A DNA stretch of 64,000 nt from Natrialba magadii ATCC 43099 (GTDB lineage: Archaea; Halobacteriota; Halobacteria; Halobacteriales; Natrialbaceae), in assembly GCF_000025625.1 (NCBI RefSeq), contig NC_013922.1, positions 1,798,001-1,862,000 of the forward strand, given 5' to 3'. A program made the position numbers and the translations under genes. Shown here piece by piece: positions 33,508-43,275 of the stretch. The notes under the pieces were generated by a model. It saw nothing but the letters and a program-made list of their open reading frames with translations, was not told where the DNA came from and did no database searches. Each line of letters starts with the position of its first letter. Within the stretch, counting starts at the first letter, position 1.

Positions 33508-34554
33508 TCACTCACTACACTCGCCAGCCGCCGCGAGCGCGTCTTCTGCCGCATCCTGGTGCTGGTGGGCCCCAGTAATATCTCGGTCGTCAGCCGCCGC
33601 TGCACTCGCTGCAAACTCCGCTGCAGCCGTCTGCAAGTTGACTCCCTGGCAGTGAGCCGTCTCGAACGCAGTCGCGAGCTCGGCCGGCGCAGATTCACTC
33701 CCGTCCTCGATCGTTTCGGTTCCCGCTTCGAACGACGACTTCGCGTCGAGAAATGCCGTCTCGGCCGCGCCGTACTCGTCGTCCGCGAAGTACTCGCGTC
33801 CTGCTTCGAGGTCGTCGTAACCCACGAGCAACTCGTCGTAGCCGGCGACCAGCACCGCCTGGGAACCGAGGACGGACTCGAGTGCCTCGAACCCGTCGAC
33901 CAGTTGTGCACGGTCGACGGTCGGCAGCGATTCGTAGCGTGCGTCGTCGAAGCCGTCGACTGTCTGCGTAGCGGTTTCGAGGAGGTCCTGTGCCTCGGAG
34001 ATGTGTCCGGATCGACCCGAGAGGGTGTCGCGGGCGTCGTCAAGGTCGTCAGTAGCTGCGTCGCCCGTCGTCCCCTCGTCGTCTGGGTTCACATCGAACG
34101 CAGCGCTCACCTCCTCAATCTCGCGCTCGAGTTCGTCGTCGGTCACGGTTGCGGTGACCGAGACGAGTCCCTCGAGTACGTCGGCATAGTCGCGGACGAG
34201 GTCGACGTCTGCCTGCCGGTCGGACTCGAGTTCACTCGCCGCAGTGTCGAGCAATGAGCGAGCGGACTCGAGTCGCTCCGAGTGTGGAGTGGGGTCGAAT
34301 TCGGTGTCTGCGGACGTGTTGTCGGTGGTGGTGGTGGAACCGTCTGTAGTGTCGCTGGCGGCACCGGAGTCGGTGTGTGCACTGAGTTCGATCGCGGTTT
34401 CGTTCAGTCGGCCGATAGCGCGATCGAGTGCGCGGTGGCCGGTTCGGTCCGTGACAGTGACATCGGTCTCGTCGCTGGAGATGGTATCGAGGCAGCCCGA
34501 GAGTGCGACGAGGCCGACACCACCGAGTTGCGCGAGGTGCTGGCGTCGATTCAT
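33508..34554 (-). CDS. Tat-exported helical lipoprotein
   Basis: A 348-residue protein. The N-terminus MNRRQHLAQLGGVGLVALSG and following C form a twin-arginine signal with lipobox LSGC. The rest is mainly acidic helices with heptad-like spacing (HSERLESARSLLDTAASELE, AETAFLDAKSSFEAGTETIED), plus a Thr/Asp linker near residues 65-85. It could be an extracellular coiled-coil or TPR-like protein. Function unknown. It converges with the UPF0201 gene. Confidence 0.7.
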   Translation of the reverse strand: MNRRQHLAQLGGVGLVALSGCLDTISSDETDVTVTDRTGHRALDRAIGRLNETAIELSAHTDSGAASDTTDGSTTTTDNTSADTEFDPTPHSERLESARSLLDTAASELESDRQADVDLVRDYADVLEGLVSVTATVTDDELEREIEEVSAAFDVNPDDEGTTGDAATDDLDDARDTLSGRSGHISEAQDLLETATQTVDGFDDARYESLPTVDRAQLVDGFEALESVLGSQAVLVAGYDELLVGYDDLEAGREYFADDEYGAAETAFLDAKSSFEAGTETIEDGSESAPAELATAFETAHCQGVNLQTAAAEFAASAAAADDRDITGAHQHQDAAEDALAAAGECSE

Positions 34555-34792
34555 TACGTCGAGAATGTGAGTGGAGCTGTAAGAACGTGCTGGTAGACAT
34601 GTTAGTTCTGGCGATTATCGACAGACCTCCAGAGTGGCGGTAGCACTGACTGATTACCCGGGGTACGACAGCCACAGTGAATTGTAGTTATTGACTGTTA
34701 TGAAAGGGAGGAAGCGAACGGGAGGGAATAGGAGAGGCGATGCGGAAGAGAAAGAGAACAGCGACAGAGCAGAGCGAGCAACGTAGCGGGAA

Positions 34793-36187
34793 TCAGAACG
34801 GGCCGAGGCCGCCCATACCACCGCCACCGCCACCGCCGCCACCCTGTTGCATCTGCTTCATCATGCGCTGCATCTCCTGTTCAGAGCCCATGCCCTGGAA
34901 CTGCTTGATGGTCTTCTCCATCATCTTGTACTGCTGAAGGAGTTCGCGGACCTGTTCCTCGCTCGTCCCGGAGCCGCGAGCGATGCGCTCGATCTGACTC
35001 GCGCCGATTGCCTTCGGATATTCTTTCTCGGCGTCAGTCATCGAATCCATGATGACGCTGAAGCTGTGCATCCGCTCCTGGGTGACGTCCATCGCGTCGT
35101 CAGGAAGCTGGTCCTTGATCCCGCCGCCGAAACCAGGGATCATGTCCATCACCTGATCGAGCGGCCCCATGTTGTTCATCGCCTCCATCTGCTTTTGCAT
35201 GTCGTTCAGGGTGAACTGTCCCTGAAGCATGTCTTCGGGGTCCCAGTCGTCGTCCTCGATCTGGGTCTGCTCCATCGCGCGCTCGACTCGCTCTGCGAGC
35301 TGTCCGAGGTCACCCATGCCGAGTAGCCGGGAGATGAAGCTGTCCGGCTCGAAGCGCTCGACGTCCTGGACCTCCTCACCGGTTCCGAGGAAGGCAATCG
35401 AACTGTCGGTCTGGTCGACCGCAGTAAGGGCACCACCACCCTTCGCGGTACCATCCAGTTTCGTGATGACGACGCCGTCGATACCGATCGACTCGTCGAA
35501 CTGCTGGGCCTGCTCCTTGGCTCCCTGTCCGATCGCTGCGTCGAGGACGAGCAGCGACGTGTCGGGCTCGACAACGCCCTCGATCTGCTCGATCTCGGCG
35601 ATCAGGTCGTCCTCGAGTGCGTGGCGGCCAGCCGTGTCCACGATGTGGACGTCGGCTTCGCTCGTCGCCTCGAGCCCCTTCCGTGCGATTTCGACTGGGT
35701 CGTCGTTGTCCGGGTTCCCGTAGAAGTCGACCTCGGCGCGGCCGGCCATCTCCTTGGCCTGATCGTACGCACCGGGTCGGAACGTGTCCGTCTGGATGAT
35801 CGCCGGCCGAAGTCCCTTCGTCGAGAACCACCAGGCCATCTTGGCCGAGGAGGTCGTCTTCCCCGACCCCTGCAGTCCCGCAAGCAGAATGGTCTGTTCC
35901 TCGAGTGGCAGTTCCGTCGAGTCGCCGATGAGGCCGACGAGTTCCTCGTAGACAATACGGAGGACGAAGTCCCGCGCCGGCGTCCCGGCCGGGGGTTCCT
36001 CCTCGAGTGCACGCTCTTTGATGTTGTCCGACAGCTCCATCACGAGCGAGACGTCAACGTCGGCGGAGAGCAAGGAGCGCTGGATCTCCTTGACGATCTC
36101 CTCGACGTCCTCCTCACTAATTCGTGACTTCCCGCGGAGCTTATCGAGACTGCCCCGCAGAGAACTCCCGAGATCGTCGAGTACCAT
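34793..36187 (-). CDS. srp54: Signal recognition particle 54 kDa protein
   Basis: A 464-residue SRP GTPase that binds signal sequences and SRP RNA and hands ribosomes to FtsY. An N-domain of about 85 residues precedes the G-domain with [28 protein letters not shown] and [11 protein letters not shown]. The M-domain runs from about residue 295 with Met-rich helices ([12 protein letters not shown]). The C-terminus is a glycine run. The start at 36187 follows CTTTAACG by about 27 bases. FtsY is encoded at 46164-47576. Confidence 0.95.
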   Translation of the reverse strand: MVLDDLGSSLRGSLDKLRGKSRISEEDVEEIVKEIQRSLLSADVDVSLVMELSDNIKERALEEEPPAGTPARDFVLRIVYEELVGLIGDSTELPLEEQTILLAGLQGSGKTTSSAKMAWWFSTKGLRPAIIQTDTFRPGAYDQAKEMAGRAEVDFYGNPDNDDPVEIARKGLEATSEADVHIVDTAGRHALEDDLIAEIEQIEGVVEPDTSLLVLDAAIGQGAKEQAQQFDESIGIDGVVITKLDGTAKGGGALTAVDQTDSSIAFLGTGEEVQDVERFEPDSFISRLLGMGDLGQLAERVERAMEQTQIEDDDWDPEDMLQGQFTLNDMQKQMEAMNNMGPLDQVMDMIPGFGGGIKDQLPDDAMDVTQERMHSFSVIMDSMTDAEKEYPKAIGASQIERIARGSGTSEEQVRELLQQYKMMEKTIKQFQGMGSEQEMQRMMKQMQQGGGGGGGGGMGGLGPF

Positions 36188-36417
36188 TTGCAGGATGTAC
36201 GGGGCGTGGTCGTTAAAGCCTTTTTCTCGTGGACCTGGCGGGCAGGAATCGGACGAGAGGCCGATTCCGGGTCGTGAGCATCGGTTGTCGAGTGTGAGTG
36301 TATGTCTCAGTTCAGAAATGCAATCGGAGAACCGCAACGGCGGGACCACAGGAGCGCATCGCAGCGCGTCGCAGCGCGTCGGTGAGTATTTCACTCGCGC
36401 GGTGGCAAGGTTGAGGT

Positions 36418-36681
36418 ATGCCTTCGGATGCAGATTCCGACGCCGATGCCGACACTCACACCGAACGCGAACTCACCGTCGACCTCTCGGCGTACGACGA
36501 ACTCCGCGACGAGACCGTCACCCTCCGTGTCAACGAGAACGGCCTCTACATTGCCGACCACGAGGAGACCGGCGTCTCGAGTCAAGGCCAGTCCGAAGAG
36601 ATCGCAATTGGGAATCTCCAGGAAGCCGTCAGTACGTACAGAGACGGCCAATCGGACGATACTGGCGACGACTGGCTGTGA
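36418..36681 (+). CDS. Small acidic haloarchaeal protein
   Basis: An 87-residue, strongly acidic protein starting [20 protein letters not shown], followed by a compact segment that looks folded ([20 protein letters not shown]) and an acidic tail. It is divergent from srp54 and just upstream of the flavin reductase gene. No family was recognised. Confidence 0.6.
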   Translation: MPSDADSDADADTHTERELTVDLSAYDELRDETVTLRVNENGLYIADHEETGVSSQGQSEEIAIGNLQEAVSTYRDGQSDDTGDDWL

Positions 36682-36765
36682 GATTCGCCGCCGCAGGGAC
36701 GTGTTCGAACCAGACCAGCCAGCGCATCCCCTCGTTTTACGCCGACAGTCGTTGTCGGTTCTCCG

Positions 36766-38352
36766 ATGACCGGATTCGACGCTGGCGAGCGCACTGACGG
36801 TTCCAGCGAACGCACCACTTGTACTACCGCTGCCGCAGACGGCGGCATCGACGAATACGACCTCGTCGTCCTCGGTGGCGGCTCCGGCAGCCAGGTCGCA
36901 ACCGCCGCCGTCGACGAGGGCCACACCGCCGCAGTCGTCGAACCCGGCCCGCTCGGCGGTGCCTGCGTCACCCGCGGCTGCATCCCCTCGAAGGCGCTCA
37001 TCCACCGCGCCGACATCGTCGACGAACTGCACCGTGCGGCCGAATTCGGCGTCCACGCCGACCTCCAGGAGATCGAATTCGGCGAGTTCACCGCGGCGAT
37101 CCACGACACCGTCTACGAGAAAGCTGACAACCAGGAATCGTCGCTCGACGACACCGACGGCCTCACCCGCTACCACGGAACGGGACGGTTCGTCGACGAC
37201 CGAACGATTGTTGTCGAATCCGACGACGAGAACGCGTCACAATCAGACTCGAGTACACCGTCCCAAATCCGCGGCGACACAATCATCATCGCCGTCGGCG
37301 GCCGCCCCGTTATACCGCCGATCGGCGGCGTCGAGGACGTCGACTACCTCACGAGCGAGGACGCGCTCTTTCTGGACGAACAGCCAGATTCTCTCGTCAT
37401 CGTCGGCGGCGGCTACATCGGCGCGGAACTGGGCTACTTCTTCGGCGCGCTCGGCACCGAGGTCTCGCTCGTCGGCCGCAGCGAGCAGTTAGTCCCCCGC
37501 GAGGACGACGACGTGAGCGAGGTTGTGACGGACGCACTCGAGTCTCACTGCGAGCTCTACACGGGGTACGAGGCGGCGGCGGTCGAGGAAACGGACGACG
37601 GAATCGTTGTGACGGCCGAGCCGAGCGATGACGGCGGGAGCGGCGACGAAGGGGACGACAGTGGAGAGAACGACAACGAAGAGAACAGCGACGAATCGGT
37701 CGAACTCGAAGCCGAACGACTCCTGTTCGCCACGGGCCGACGGCCGAACACCGACAGCCTCGACCTCGAGAAAACCGGCGTCGAGACGGACGACTCGGGC
37801 CACATCGAGGTGGACGAGCAACTGGCGACGACTGCTGACGACATCTGGGCGCTGGGCGACGTTCTCGCCAACGAACCCTACAAGCACGCGGCAGACTACG
37901 AAACCCGGATCGTCACCGCGAACGTGCTCGACGATGCCGGCGAGGAGGTCGACTACCACGCGATGCCGCACGCGATTTTCACGTCGCCGCAGGTCGCGAG
38001 CGTGGGACAAACTGAAGGGGCGCTCGAAGAGCGGGGACTCGAGTACCAGTCAGCAAACATCCCGTTCGGGACCGCGCCGCTGGGGATGATCCTCGACGCC
38101 GACGGCTTCGTCAAGGTGCTGGCCTCACCTGAGGGAGAGATTCTGGGCTGCCATATCGTCGGCCCGCATGCGTCGACGCTGATTCAGGAGGTGGTCACCG
38201 CGATGGACAGTGGGTCAGGAATGGTCGAGGACGTTGCGGAGCCGGTGCACGTGCACCCGGCGCTGTCGGAGGTGGTCTACGCGGCGTTCGACGAGTTGTC
38301 CTCGCGAGAGTATTCGACGGCACCGGATTGGCGGGATGTCAGCGGCGCCTGA
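36766..38352 (+). CDS. Class I pyridine nucleotide-disulfide oxidoreductase
   Basis: A 528-residue FAD protein of the dihydrolipoamide dehydrogenase / mercuric reductase type. The FAD site VLGGGSGS is near residue 35, the redox pair Cys67 and Cys72 (GGACVTRGCIPSK), the NAD site IVGGGYIGAELG, ATGRRPNTD, and the C-terminal HPALSEVV with the base His. An acidic insertion (about residues 287-305) and a low-complexity N-terminus are halophile additions. No 2-oxoacid dehydrogenase genes are next to it, so the substrate is open (lipoamide, glutathione-like thiol or metal). Confidence 0.9.
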   Translation: MTGFDAGERTDGSSERTTCTTAAADGGIDEYDLVVLGGGSGSQVATAAVDEGHTAAVVEPGPLGGACVTRGCIPSKALIHRADIVDELHRAAEFGVHADLQEIEFGEFTAAIHDTVYEKADNQESSLDDTDGLTRYHGTGRFVDDRTIVVESDDENASQSDSSTPSQIRGDTIIIAVGGRPVIPPIGGVEDVDYLTSEDALFLDEQPDSLVIVGGGYIGAELGYFFGALGTEVSLVGRSEQLVPREDDDVSEVVTDALESHCELYTGYEAAAVEETDDGIVVTAEPSDDGGSGDEGDDSGENDNEENSDESVELEAERLLFATGRRPNTDSLDLEKTGVETDDSGHIEVDEQLATTADDIWALGDVLANEPYKHAADYETRIVTANVLDDAGEEVDYHAMPHAIFTSPQVASVGQTEGALEERGLEYQSANIPFGTAPLGMILDADGFVKVLASPEGEILGCHIVGPHASTLIQEVVTAMDSGSGMVEDVAEPVHVHPALSEVVYAAFDELSSREYSTAPDWRDVSGA

Positions 38353-38387
38353 GTTGCGAAAATGGAACGACAGCGGCGACAGAGCCG

Positions 38388-38831
38388 TCACTCGAGAAAC
38401 CCACAGCCGTAGTCGTCCGCGAGTTCGGAACACTCGTGGACGGTGAACTCGATCGGTGGGAGGTAGTCCCGGTCGTGTGCGCGGACATCCACCGCAGCAC
38501 AGTCGCCCGTCGCTCGCTCGGAGACGTCGAGCGTTCGCCACTCGGAGTCGTCTCGTCTGGCTTCGATGACGAACTCGTCCGGGTCATCTCCCCATTCACA
38601 GGGGAGTTGCTCGTCAGCTGGAACCTGCTCGGAAATCGCGTTCAACCGGTGCGTTGTCGTCGACACCGTTTCGTCGTCCGCGGCGATTCGGACCTCGATC
38701 GTCCGCTCGTCGTCGGTGTAGTTCGACGCGACGACCGAACCCAGTTGTGTGCCGTCGTACGGGAGGACCGCAGTACAGCCCGCGAGGGCGGCACAGCCGA
38801 GACTGCTCAGGAGGTGGCGGCGGGAGACCAT
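38388..38831 (-). CDS. Small Tat lipoprotein
   Basis: A 147-residue protein. It starts MVSRRHLLSSLGCAALAG and then C (lipobox). The mature domain is beta-rich with paired cysteines (LPCEWGDDP, GDCAAVDV, HECSELADDYGCG). The ATG at 38831 begins the signal; the frame upstream is out of character. It converges with the oxidoreductase gene. Function unknown. Confidence 0.7.
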   Translation of the reverse strand: MVSRRHLLSSLGCAALAGCTAVLPYDGTQLGSVVASNYTDDERTIEVRIAADDETVSTTTHRLNAISEQVPADEQLPCEWGDDPDEFVIEARRDDSEWRTLDVSERATGDCAAVDVRAHDRDYLPPIEFTVHECSELADDYGCGFLE

Positions 38832-38961
38832 TGCTATCGTTCCGAGCGAAGAAGTGTTGTCCCTAAATGTTTTCGAGAATGGGTGTGGTTCGAATCGCTG
38901 CGAACAGTCGCCACTGCCACCAGCGAGGGTATCATAAACGGCTTCACGAGAGGTCCAGGTT

Positions 38962-39504
38962 TTACTGGGTGTATCGTGCAGGGGCTGAGAGGCCAAATTC
39001 CTCGGCTGTGTCCGCGACGATTCCCTTTGCCGTATAGATGTCTGGCTTGTAGTACAGTTCGTGGGTAACGTCGTGTGCGTCACGGAGGTGCTCCCTGACC
39101 CGGAGCACATCATGCCGCTCGAAATAATTCGGCGTATAGACCGTGAGGAGATAGTCGTCGTACATGGCTAGCTCCTCGTAACCAAACGTCGTCATCGCCT
39201 TGACTGCCCAGAGCTGCCCTGCTTCTGCGTCAGCGACGAGTTCAGGCCATAACTCGTCAATCCGCTCTGCTGAGCCCGTAATCTGCCACTTCCCGATCGT
39301 CTTCTGCTCCTCGAGTGCATCGCGGTCGATTTCTCGAACGGCTTCGTTTTCCGCTGGTGGTAAATCGTCGGACTGCACGTTCTCCGGTCGCCCAACGCCG
39401 TGTTCTGAAAAGTAATCGTCACCCCCGATCTTCGGAGAGTCACTGACGTCTCTGCTCCGTAGCCAATACTGCTCTTTGTCGGTGATTGTGAGCGGTGATT
39501 TCAT
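38962..39504 (-). CDS. DUF1917-like protein (putative phosphothreonine lyase-like)
   Basis: A 180-residue protein with pattern GKWQITGSAERIDELWPELV ... QLWAVKAMTTF ... LLTVYTPNYFERHDVLRVRE. It resembles DUF1917/Bles03-type proteins, annotated in haloarchaea as putative phosphothreonine lyase domain proteins. A helix-rich N-terminal 65 residues precede this. Activity is not established. A hexanucleotide repeat lies upstream (39560-39603). The gene stands alone. Confidence 0.6.
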   Translation of the reverse strand: MKSPLTITDKEQYWLRSRDVSDSPKIGGDDYFSEHGVGRPENVQSDDLPPAENEAVREIDRDALEEQKTIGKWQITGSAERIDELWPELVADAEAGQLWAVKAMTTFGYEELAMYDDYLLTVYTPNYFERHDVLRVREHLRDAHDVTHELYYKPDIYTAKGIVADTAEEFGLSAPARYTQ

Positions 39505-39559
39505 CGGTAAGACATCCTCATAGGAGGGCTGGACAGAATACCAATGCTCGCCACGCGGT

Positions 39560-39603
39560 GTGAAAGTGAAAGTGGAAGTGGAAGTGGAAGTGGAAGTGGA
39601 AGT
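39560..39603. repeat. GTGGAA/GTGAAA hexanucleotide tandem repeat
   Basis: Seven 6-base units, two GTGAAA then five GTGGAA, in the promoter region (about 56-99 bases before the start) of the minus-strand DUF1917-like gene. Length changes here could alter promoter spacing. Confidence 0.85.
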
Positions 39604-39716
39604 AAAGGAGTTAGTTTAGACGATTAGCAGATTGCAGCCCCGGTATCTACTCCACAGTATCGACCAGAGTGCGATTCTACGTCACAAGTATGCTAACTGT
39701 TCTACAAACCACCCAT

Positions 39717-40511
39717 CTACGACGCTCCCGTCTCAATTTCGCCGTCCATCGCGATCCACTCCGTGAGACTCCCCTCGTAGACCGCCACGTCCTCGTAACC
39801 AAGCGCCCGCAAAACGACGTAGGTGTGGCTAATCCGCCGCGCCGTGTTACAGTAGAGCACGATATCTTGATCCCGCGTGATGCCGTGGGACTCGAGTAAC
39901 CCCTCCAGATCGCCCTCCGAAAGCAACCGTCGCGTTTCGTCGTCCACGGCCTCGCGCCAGTCGAACCGGACGGCACCGGGAAGATGTGCCTCCGCGAATT
40001 CATCGCGCTCGCGCGTGTCGACCAGCAGCGCGTCTCGCTCACGTGCGGCCTCGACCGCCTCGCGGCCGACCAGTGGGCTCTCCTCCCGGTCGAGTGGGTG
40101 GGGCTCGTAGTTCGTCGCCTCGAACTCGGTCGCGGCCGTCGTCGTCTCGTACTCCCGGCTCCAGGCGCTGTAGTCTCCGTTCAGCAGGCGCACGTCGTCG
40201 TGGCCGTACTCGAGTGCGGTCAGATACAACCGGGCAGCGAAGACGCCATGAGTGTCGTCGTAGGCGACGAGGGTGTCGCCGGGGCCAATGCCGGCAGCAG
40301 AGAGCAGGGACGCAAAGGCGTCGGCACCGGGGAGGGTACCGCGGTCAGCGTCGGAGTCGTCGCGGTAGCTGTCGAAGGGAATGCTGGCGGCACCGGGAAC
40401 GTGGCCGATGGCGTCGAACTCCCAGGCATCTCTGACGTCGACGGGGCGGATGTCGGGGCGGTCGCGGTTCGCTGCCAGCCAGTCGGGCGAGACGACGACG
40501 GATTCGTCCAT
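39717..40511 (-). CDS. Two-domain sulfurtransferase (rhodanese)
   Basis: A 264-residue protein with two rhodanese domains. The N-terminal one (VRDAWEFDAIGHVPGAASI) is inactive, with Asp at the cysteine position (VAYDDTHGVF). The C-terminal one has the active Cys in VLYCNTARR. It transfers sulfane sulfur, for example from thiosulfate or 3-mercaptopyruvate. The start at 40511 is family-consistent. Divergent from a second rhodanese gene at 40794. Confidence 0.88.
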   Translation of the reverse strand: MDESVVVSPDWLAANRDRPDIRPVDVRDAWEFDAIGHVPGAASIPFDSYRDDSDADRGTLPGADAFASLLSAAGIGPGDTLVAYDDTHGVFAARLYLTALEYGHDDVRLLNGDYSAWSREYETTTAATEFEATNYEPHPLDREESPLVGREAVEAARERDALLVDTRERDEFAEAHLPGAVRFDWREAVDDETRRLLSEGDLEGLLESHGITRDQDIVLYCNTARRISHTYVVLRALGYEDVAVYEGSLTEWIAMDGEIETGAS

Positions 40512-40793
40512 CGGCCGAGCGAACTCGCTCCGTGGCCGATAACGACTCGGTACCGGCACGTCTTCCCGCGGTACCGATATAGTGGCAATCAGTTCCGGTT
40601 CGTGGCCGAACATGGTGACAGTCGTGAGTCAGCCGACCCGTCGAAGGTCGGGGGCCAGACACCCTGCAGGGGGAGAAAACGCGAGTCAATTTCGGGCGTC
40701 CATGATAGCGGTAACACTCACCTCCAGGACAGACCGGCGACTCCATTATCCGGTTCGAGAGGCCCTATGAACTCCAAGAACCAGGGAATAGCT

Positions 40794-41660
40794 ATGGCAT
40801 CAAACGAGTACGCCAACGACGTACTGGTCACGGCCGACTGGGTCGCCGACCGTCTCGACGAGTTCGAAAGTGACGATCCCGCGTACCGACTGGTCGAAGT
40901 CGACGTAGACACCGAGGCTTACGAGGAGGAACACGCCCCCGGTGCGGTCGGGTTCAACTGGGAGACACAACTCCAGGACCAGACCCGCCGCGACGTGCTC
41001 GAGCAGGACGATCTCGAGGACCTCCTCGGCTCCCACGGGATCAGCGAGGACTCGACCATCGTCCTCTACGGCGACAACGCGAACTGGTTCGCCGCCTACA
41101 CCTACTGGCAGCTGAAATACTACGGCCACGACGAGGTCTACCTGTTAGACGGCGGCCGCGAGTACTGGCTCGAGAACGAGTATCCGACGACCGACGAGGA
41201 GCCAGACTTCTCGGCCGTCGAGTACGACGCCGCCGGCCCGCGCGAGAACATCCGCGCCTACCGGGAGGACGTCGAGAAAGCGATTGAACGCGGCGTCCCG
41301 CTCGTCGACGTGCGCTCGCCCGAGGAGTATAGCGGCGAGATTCTCGCTCCACCAGGTCTGCAGGAGACAGCCCAGCGCGGCGGCCACATCCCGGGCGCGA
41401 AGAACATCTCGTGGGCAGCCGTCACCACCGACGACGGGACGTTCAAGAGCCGCGAGGAACTCGAGTCCCTCTACGCTGAGGAAGGCATTACGGGCGGCGA
41501 GACGACGGTCGCCTACTGCCGCATCGGCGAGCGGTCGTCCGTCGCGTGGTTCGCACTGCACGAACTGCTCGGCTACGAGGACACGGTCAACTACGACGGT
41601 TCCTGGACCGAGTGGGGCAACCTGGTCAACGCGCCGGTCGAGACCGGCGACGGAAGCTGA
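40794..41660 (+). CDS. Two-domain sulfurtransferase (rhodanese)
   Basis: A 288-residue paralog of the divergent gene. The N-terminal domain has Gly-Asp in place of the active Cys (VLYGDNANWFA). The C-terminal domain has Cys in VAYCRIGERSS, the thiosulfate sulfurtransferase type loop. It starts MASNEYANDVLVTADW; the ATG at 40767 upstream is less likely because it coincides with the likely TATA box. Both genes could be controlled from one shared intergenic region. Confidence 0.88.
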   Translation: MASNEYANDVLVTADWVADRLDEFESDDPAYRLVEVDVDTEAYEEEHAPGAVGFNWETQLQDQTRRDVLEQDDLEDLLGSHGISEDSTIVLYGDNANWFAAYTYWQLKYYGHDEVYLLDGGREYWLENEYPTTDEEPDFSAVEYDAAGPRENIRAYREDVEKAIERGVPLVDVRSPEEYSGEILAPPGLQETAQRGGHIPGAKNISWAAVTTDDGTFKSREELESLYAEEGITGGETTVAYCRIGERSSVAWFALHELLGYEDTVNYDGSWTEWGNLVNAPVETGDGS

Positions 41661-41716
41661 GCGGACCGAACGGCACGAAAGTAGCGACCCTCACCCACCA
41701 CACTAGCCCTGAACTG

Positions 41717-42418
41717 ATGACCGACGACCCATCCGACGCAGCTGATACCGACAGCCCGCCCGCCGCAGAGGCCGTCCTCGAGACGGTCCGCGAGAACGCA
41801 CAGACCGAACTCTCGCGACTCGGTTCCTCGAAGTCACTCTACGCCGATACGGGTGGCGAGATCGAGACCGAGCCAGTCCTCGAGGCCACGGCGGACGCCG
41901 AGTACGCCGCCTGGCAGACGTTCAGCGCCTGGGCGGCCGACGAATCCGAGTCCGGCAACGCGCGCGAGGCCTTCGAGACGACCGCCGCGGAGGAACGTGA
42001 GCACCTCGAAACGGTGCTCGAGACGCTGGAAAGCGGCGGCGACAGCGATTTCGCTGTCGAGTCTTACGATCCAACCGCAATGCCCGCCCTTCACGACTAT
42101 CTGCGGGCACTCGAGTCCACCCCCGAGCGCATCGGTGGATTCCTCGGTCGCGTCCTGGCGAGCAAGCGCTCGAAGGAACAGGTGGTCGGCTACTTCGTTG
42201 GCGACGCGGACCCGCAGACGGCGGCTGTCTTCCGGGAGTTCGGCGATGATCTGGACGGGCAACGCGAGCGCGCCGAAGCGCTCGTTGCGGAGTACTGTTC
42301 GAGCGACGCCGACCGCGAGCAGGCGATCGAGGCGGCAACGGAGGCGATCGAAACCGCCTACGCAGAGTACGTCGAAAGCCTGGAAGCGCTGGGTGCGAAC
42401 CCGAAACCTGTCTGCTGA
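41717..42418 (+). CDS. Rubrerythrin-like helical protein
   Basis: A 233-residue acidic, nearly all-helical protein. TELSRLGSSKSLYADTGGEI ... EYAAWQTFSAWAADES ... AAEEREHLETVLETLE matches haloarchaeal proteins listed as rubrerythrin-family or transcription antitermination protein. The EEREH segment recalls the diiron E-x-x-H motif, but a complete diiron site is not visible. It lies 56 bases after the rhodanese gene on the same strand, so co-transcription is possible. Confidence 0.7.
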   Translation: MTDDPSDAADTDSPPAAEAVLETVRENAQTELSRLGSSKSLYADTGGEIETEPVLEATADAEYAAWQTFSAWAADESESGNAREAFETTAAEEREHLETVLETLESGGDSDFAVESYDPTAMPALHDYLRALESTPERIGGFLGRVLASKRSKEQVVGYFVGDADPQTAAVFREFGDDLDGQRERAEALVAEYCSSDADREQAIEAATEAIETAYAEYVESLEALGANPKPVC

Positions 42419-42432
42419 CGCCCGCTGCAGGC

Positions 42433-43275
42433 TCAGACGAGTCGCTCGACACGGTCACCGAGATCGAGCGATGCTGTCTCGATCGCCTCGTCGAACCCGG
42501 CAACCGCATCGTGAAAATTCGTTCGGTAACTCGCCGGTCCCTGGTACTCCATCTCGGCCGCGCGCTCGCCCGCGATGCCGAACGCGAGTGTTCCGTGAAG
42601 CGCCGCGGCGTGGGCGTCCTCGAGTGCACCGTTGAACACGGCGAGGGTCGAACCGAGCATGCAGCCGGTGCCGACGACCTCGCCGAGCATCTCGTGGCCC
42701 GCAGTGAGTCGGTAAGCGCTGTCTGCATCGGCGACGATATCCTCGACGCCGCTGGCGACGACGATCGAGCCGGTCGAGTCGGCGAGCGAGCGGGCGGTCT
42801 CCTCGATCTCGTCGTAGTCGCCGACGGATTCGACGCCTTTCACGTCGGCTTCGACGCCTGCGAGCGCGCTGATCTCGCCGTAGTTACCCTTGATGACGGT
42901 GAACGAGACTTCGTCGAGCAGCGTCTGTGCGACCGACTTGCGTGTCGGCGTGGAACCGACGCCGACGGGGTCGAGTACGACTGGAAGGTCGCGGTCGGCC
43001 GCCGTCTGTGCGGCCTCGCGCATGGCCTCAACTTTCGTCTCTGGAATCTGGCCCGTGTTGAACAGCACGGCGTCTGCACCCTGGGCCATCTCGCCGGCAT
43101 CGCCGGGGGAGTCGGCCATCACCGGGAGCGCATCCCAGTGGAGGATGAGGTTCGCCACGTCGTTCATCGTCACCTCGTTGGTCAGTGCCTGGACGAGTGG
43201 CGGGGCGTCCGCGATGGCTCGCAGCGAGCCCGCGAGTTCGTCGCCCGTGACGTCGGGTGAGTCCGTGTCACTCAT
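42433..43275 (-). CDS. thiM: Hydroxyethylthiazole kinase
   Basis: A 280-residue kinase that phosphorylates 4-methyl-5-hydroxyethylthiazole, a thiamine salvage step. Family motifs: PLVQALTNEVTMNDVANLIL at the N-terminus, LDPVGVGST in the middle and VGTGCMLGSTLA with the catalytic Cys. Its ATGA start overlaps the stop of thiE by four bases, so both enzymes are made together; ThiE uses the product of ThiM. Confidence 0.95.
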   Translation of the reverse strand: MSDTDSPDVTGDELAGSLRAIADAPPLVQALTNEVTMNDVANLILHWDALPVMADSPGDAGEMAQGADAVLFNTGQIPETKVEAMREAAQTAADRDLPVVLDPVGVGSTPTRKSVAQTLLDEVSFTVIKGNYGEISALAGVEADVKGVESVGDYDEIEETARSLADSTGSIVVASGVEDIVADADSAYRLTAGHEMLGEVVGTGCMLGSTLAVFNGALEDAHAAALHGTLAFGIAGERAAEMEYQGPASYRTNFHDAVAGFDEAIETASLDLGDRVERLV

